DNA from: DAHUXN01 sp963811805
GTDB lineage: Bacteria > Acidobacteriota > Terriglobia > Acidiferrales > UBA7541
DNA length: 64,000 nt
Assembly (NCBI GenBank): GCA_963811805.1
Contig: CAWESU010000001.1
Location: 682,001 to 746,000 of the forward strand
Reading direction: 5' to 3'
A model generated the notes under the pieces. The model ran no database searches and was not told the origin of the DNA. It saw only the letters and a program-made list of their open reading frames with translations. A program made the translations under genes and the position numbers. Below are positions 62,094-64,000 of the stretch, in pieces (position 1 is the first letter of the stretch; each line of letters begins with the position of its first letter).

Positions 62094-64000
62094 TTAACGT
62101 CCGATGGCTTGCGCTGCTGGTTGCGCCTGGCTCGGTGCGGAAGGTTCGATTTTCTCCGCTGGCTGCTGTGCGCAGCTCGACTCTATCGCGGACCGGTGGG
62201 CCACGTCGCGCGAGAGTTGGTCGACAAGATGCGCTTTGTCGTTCGTGTAGATTTGCGCGTCGTAGCGCCCGCGCGACACCGCGACGTAAGCCAAGCGTCG
62301 GTTGATGAGTTTTTCTCCCGCGCTTTCCGTGTCTACGTGGATTAACACGCGGTCGGCGGTTTGGCCCTGGCTGCTGTGACTAGTGACTGCGTAGCCGTGG
62401 TCGAGATGGCGATTTTCGCAGATATTGAATTTGACTGCACGGCTTGAATCGAGGCGGACTTGGATGTTTCCGCGCGCGTCTATCTGCTCGATGGTACCCA
62501 GTTCGCGGTTGGCAATGTGCTGTTGACCGTTCGGCGCGGCGAATTGCACGCGGTCGCCCTTAGCGAAATTCCGCTCTGTTTCGCGGTAGATCGTCACGCC
62601 GTGCAAACGGCGCGGATCGTAAGTCACGTGTTCGGTGTTCTCCCGTCTCACCGTCACTAAATTTTCTCTGTCATTGGTGAGCTCGACTCGGGCATATTCT
62701 CCTGGCTCGATGCCGAGTGCCTCACTACCCCTGGTGTAGCGCACCACGTCACCCGCCTTGTATTGCTCGGCCCATTGCCGGTCCGCCCCGGTGACTTCCG
62801 GTCGAGCAACCAGGACTCTCATCCCTTGATCCTTGTGGTCCACGTGCCCACGCGTTTGCATTTCTCTGTGGATCATCTGGTTGATTTCTATTCGCGATTG
62901 ATTGTCGGGCGAAACAACCAATGTTCCTTGCGGCTGTTTCACGTATTCAGCCGCGATTGCTCTCAGCCGCTCATCGCGGTCCACAATCTCATGCACGCGT
63001 CCCTGGGAGTCGAGATTCTGGATTGCTTCTCTCACCTGGCCTCGTGAGAGTTGCTCGACTACTTCCTTGAGCACCCGGTCCCTTTGCCGCACAATTTCGT
63101 CGAGCCTTGCCGTTTGGATTCCGGCTTCCTGTAGTTGCTGATATGGGGTACCGGCTTCGACGGCTTGGTGCTGGCGTTTATCGCCTACCAATAGGACACG
63201 GTCATTCTCTTTCAGCCTGTGGAGAAATCCGTTCATCTGCTTCGTGCTTGCCAAACTCGATTCATCCAATACGTAGAGCCGCTTTTGTTCGCTATGCTTT
63301 TTGTCCGTCCATGCAAGATGCCGCTGCAAGGTGCTCGACTCGATCCCGGCCTCGGCGAGCTTCTGCGCTGCACGCGACGTTGGCGCGAAGCCTTCAACTT
63401 TATAACCGTCGCGCTCAGCGGCTTCGCGGATCGCCGCCAGAGAGGTAGTCTTGCCCGACCCAGCAATGCCTTCGAGCGCAGTGACCTGATCCCGGCTTGC
63501 GAGGATTTGCTCGACAGCTTGTCGCTGGCTTTCGCTTAGATGCGGATGGCCTGTCTCGACTCTTCTGCGGGTATCCGCACTAACAATCGCCGGATGTTTG
63601 TTTTGTCCTTCGCGCATACCTTGGATCGTGTCGCGCTCGTAATCAATCATCTCCTGAGTTGTGTATACGCGGCTTGGTGCGTCGAGTTTCTTTTCTACTC
63701 CGATGAATTCACCGGCATTGATGCGTTTCTCGAATTCGGCGCGGACCTCAGCCAGTGTTGCCTCTCCCATCGAACGCCTCAGAGCGTCCCGCAACAGTTC
63801 GCGCTCCTCGACTACAGCTTCCCGTTCTAGGTTTCTCTCTTTTGAGAATGTCACCGCAGAGCGCGCCGTCGTATGGGAGGCTTCGTGCTCAAGCCGGTTT
63901 GCTCTATCCGCGGCTGCGGCCCTCACGTGTTCCGGTTGATTTCCGAACGCCCTCGCCATCTCCCGATGATGCAGTTTCACTTCTTCATGGGAGAGGTTGA
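62094..64000 (-). CDS. MobF-type conjugative relaxase/helicase (TraA/TrwC-like), N-terminus beyond the window
   Basis: The visible 635 residues are the helicase part. Walker A is GIAGSGKTT, followed by SRAAQKLAEAGIESSTLQ, LYVLDESSLAS (Walker B), VGDKRQHQAVEAG (motif III), and VTSHSSQGQTADRV and LAYVAVSRGRYDAQIY (motifs V-VI of SF1 RecD/TraI helicases). The upstream residues (NLSHEEVKLHHREMA) show the frame continues past 64000, where a MobF relaxase domain is expected. The GTG at 63980 is not the true start. The protein would nick oriT and unwind DNA for transfer. Confidence 0.85.
   Translation of the reverse strand, partial: NLSHEEVKLHHREMARAFGNQPEHVRAAAADRANRLEHEASHTTARSAVTFSKERNLEREAVVEERELLRDALRRSMGEATLAEVRAEFEKRINAGEFIGVEKKLDAPSRVYTTQEMIDYERDTIQGMREGQNKHPAIVSADTRRRVETGHPHLSESQRQAVEQILASRDQVTALEGIAGSGKTTSLAAIREAAERDGYKVEGFAPTSRAAQKLAEAGIESSTLQRHLAWTDKKHSEQKRLYVLDESSLASTKQMNGFLHRLKENDRVLLVGDKRQHQAVEAGTPYQQLQEAGIQTARLDEIVRQRDRVLKEVVEQLSRGQVREAIQNLDSQGRVHEIVDRDERLRAIAAEYVKQPQGTLVVSPDNQSRIEINQMIHREMQTRGHVDHKDQGMRVLVARPEVTGADRQWAEQYKAGDVVRYTRGSEALGIEPGEYARVELTNDRENLVTVRRENTEHVTYDPRRLHGVTIYRETERNFAKGDRVQFAAPNGQQHIANRELGTIEQIDARGNIQVRLDSSRAVKFNICENRHLDHGYAVTSHSSQGQTADRVLIHVDTESAGEKLINRRLAYVAVSRGRYDAQIYTNDKAHLVDQLSRDVAHRSAIESSCAQQPAEKIEPSAPSQAQPAAQAIGR

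Noticed and set aside
48604..64000. CRISPR array or rRNA operon in the accessory region
   Set aside because: No regularly spaced repeats of suitable length and no rRNA-like sequence were seen.

Overview
The window is a high-GC bacterial chromosome segment, most likely from an Acidobacteriota (Terriglobia-like) soil organism. The support is a secreted protein that looks like the acidobacterial VWFA-related family at the left edge, the run of housekeeping genes that follows, and the high GC content of the first 20 kb. No 16S gene is present, so the assignment is an inference.

Positions 1-20,270 are core chromosome. In order they hold a partial VWFA-like secreted protein, cobO, accD-folC, a DinB-like protein, an alpha/beta hydrolase, a class I glutamine amidotransferase, an SDR oxidoreductase overlapping a secreted protein, a Tat-exported class V aminotransferase, hslV-hslU, a fibronectin-III lipoprotein, a fumarylacetoacetase-family enzyme, a three-gene biotin-dependent acyl-CoA carboxylase (carboxyltransferase, biotin carboxylase, biotin carrier), and on the minus strand rpmB followed by a parvulin-type lipoprotein foldase.

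At 20,275 the core ends abruptly in the 5' half of a tRNA-Ala(TGC) gene, cut at the anticodon loop. The matching 3' half lies at 48,559-48,603 on the opposite strand, next to a tyrosine integrase with an excisionase and a small ribbon-helix-helix-like protein. The two halves share the 10-bp core TTTGCAAGCA in inverted orientation. Inverting the 28 kb between them would restore a nearly perfect tRNA-Ala followed directly by the integrase. I read 20.3-48.6 kb as an integrated island that has inverted, or can invert, at its att sites.

The island (20.3-48.6 kb) is a patchwork. It contains: a SIR2-like gene fragment and an IS3 remnant; a sigma-54 activator (PAS-GAF-PAS-AAA-HTH) next to a very good -24/-12 promoter and a seven-gene redox/hydrolase operon (STAS, alpha/beta hydrolase, dienelactone hydrolase, Zn alcohol dehydrogenase, aldehyde dehydrogenase, NTF2-like, DUF302); a RES toxin coupled to an antitoxin with a receiver domain at its N terminus; a PIN-like protein; a HigBA-type pair; a PH-domain protein; a truncated TPR gene; a TOTE-type primase-helicase in tight array with a UPF0175/DUF3368 toxin-antitoxin pair; and a serine recombinase-ParB-RepB module preceded by a frameshifted zinc-finger gene. 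Three copies of an IS terminus are scattered through it.

From 48.6 kb to the right edge the DNA is still accessory and looks like a conjugative element: Fic protein, a DUF6946-like nuclease-fold protein bracketed by a duplicated fic 3' end, ArdC-like antirestriction protein, a DUF6338 membrane-protein cluster, a type IIG restriction-modification enzyme co-translated with an unknown membrane protein, a PIN-TM-winged-helix protein, a second HigBA-type pair, and a MobF-type relaxase/helicase that runs off the window.
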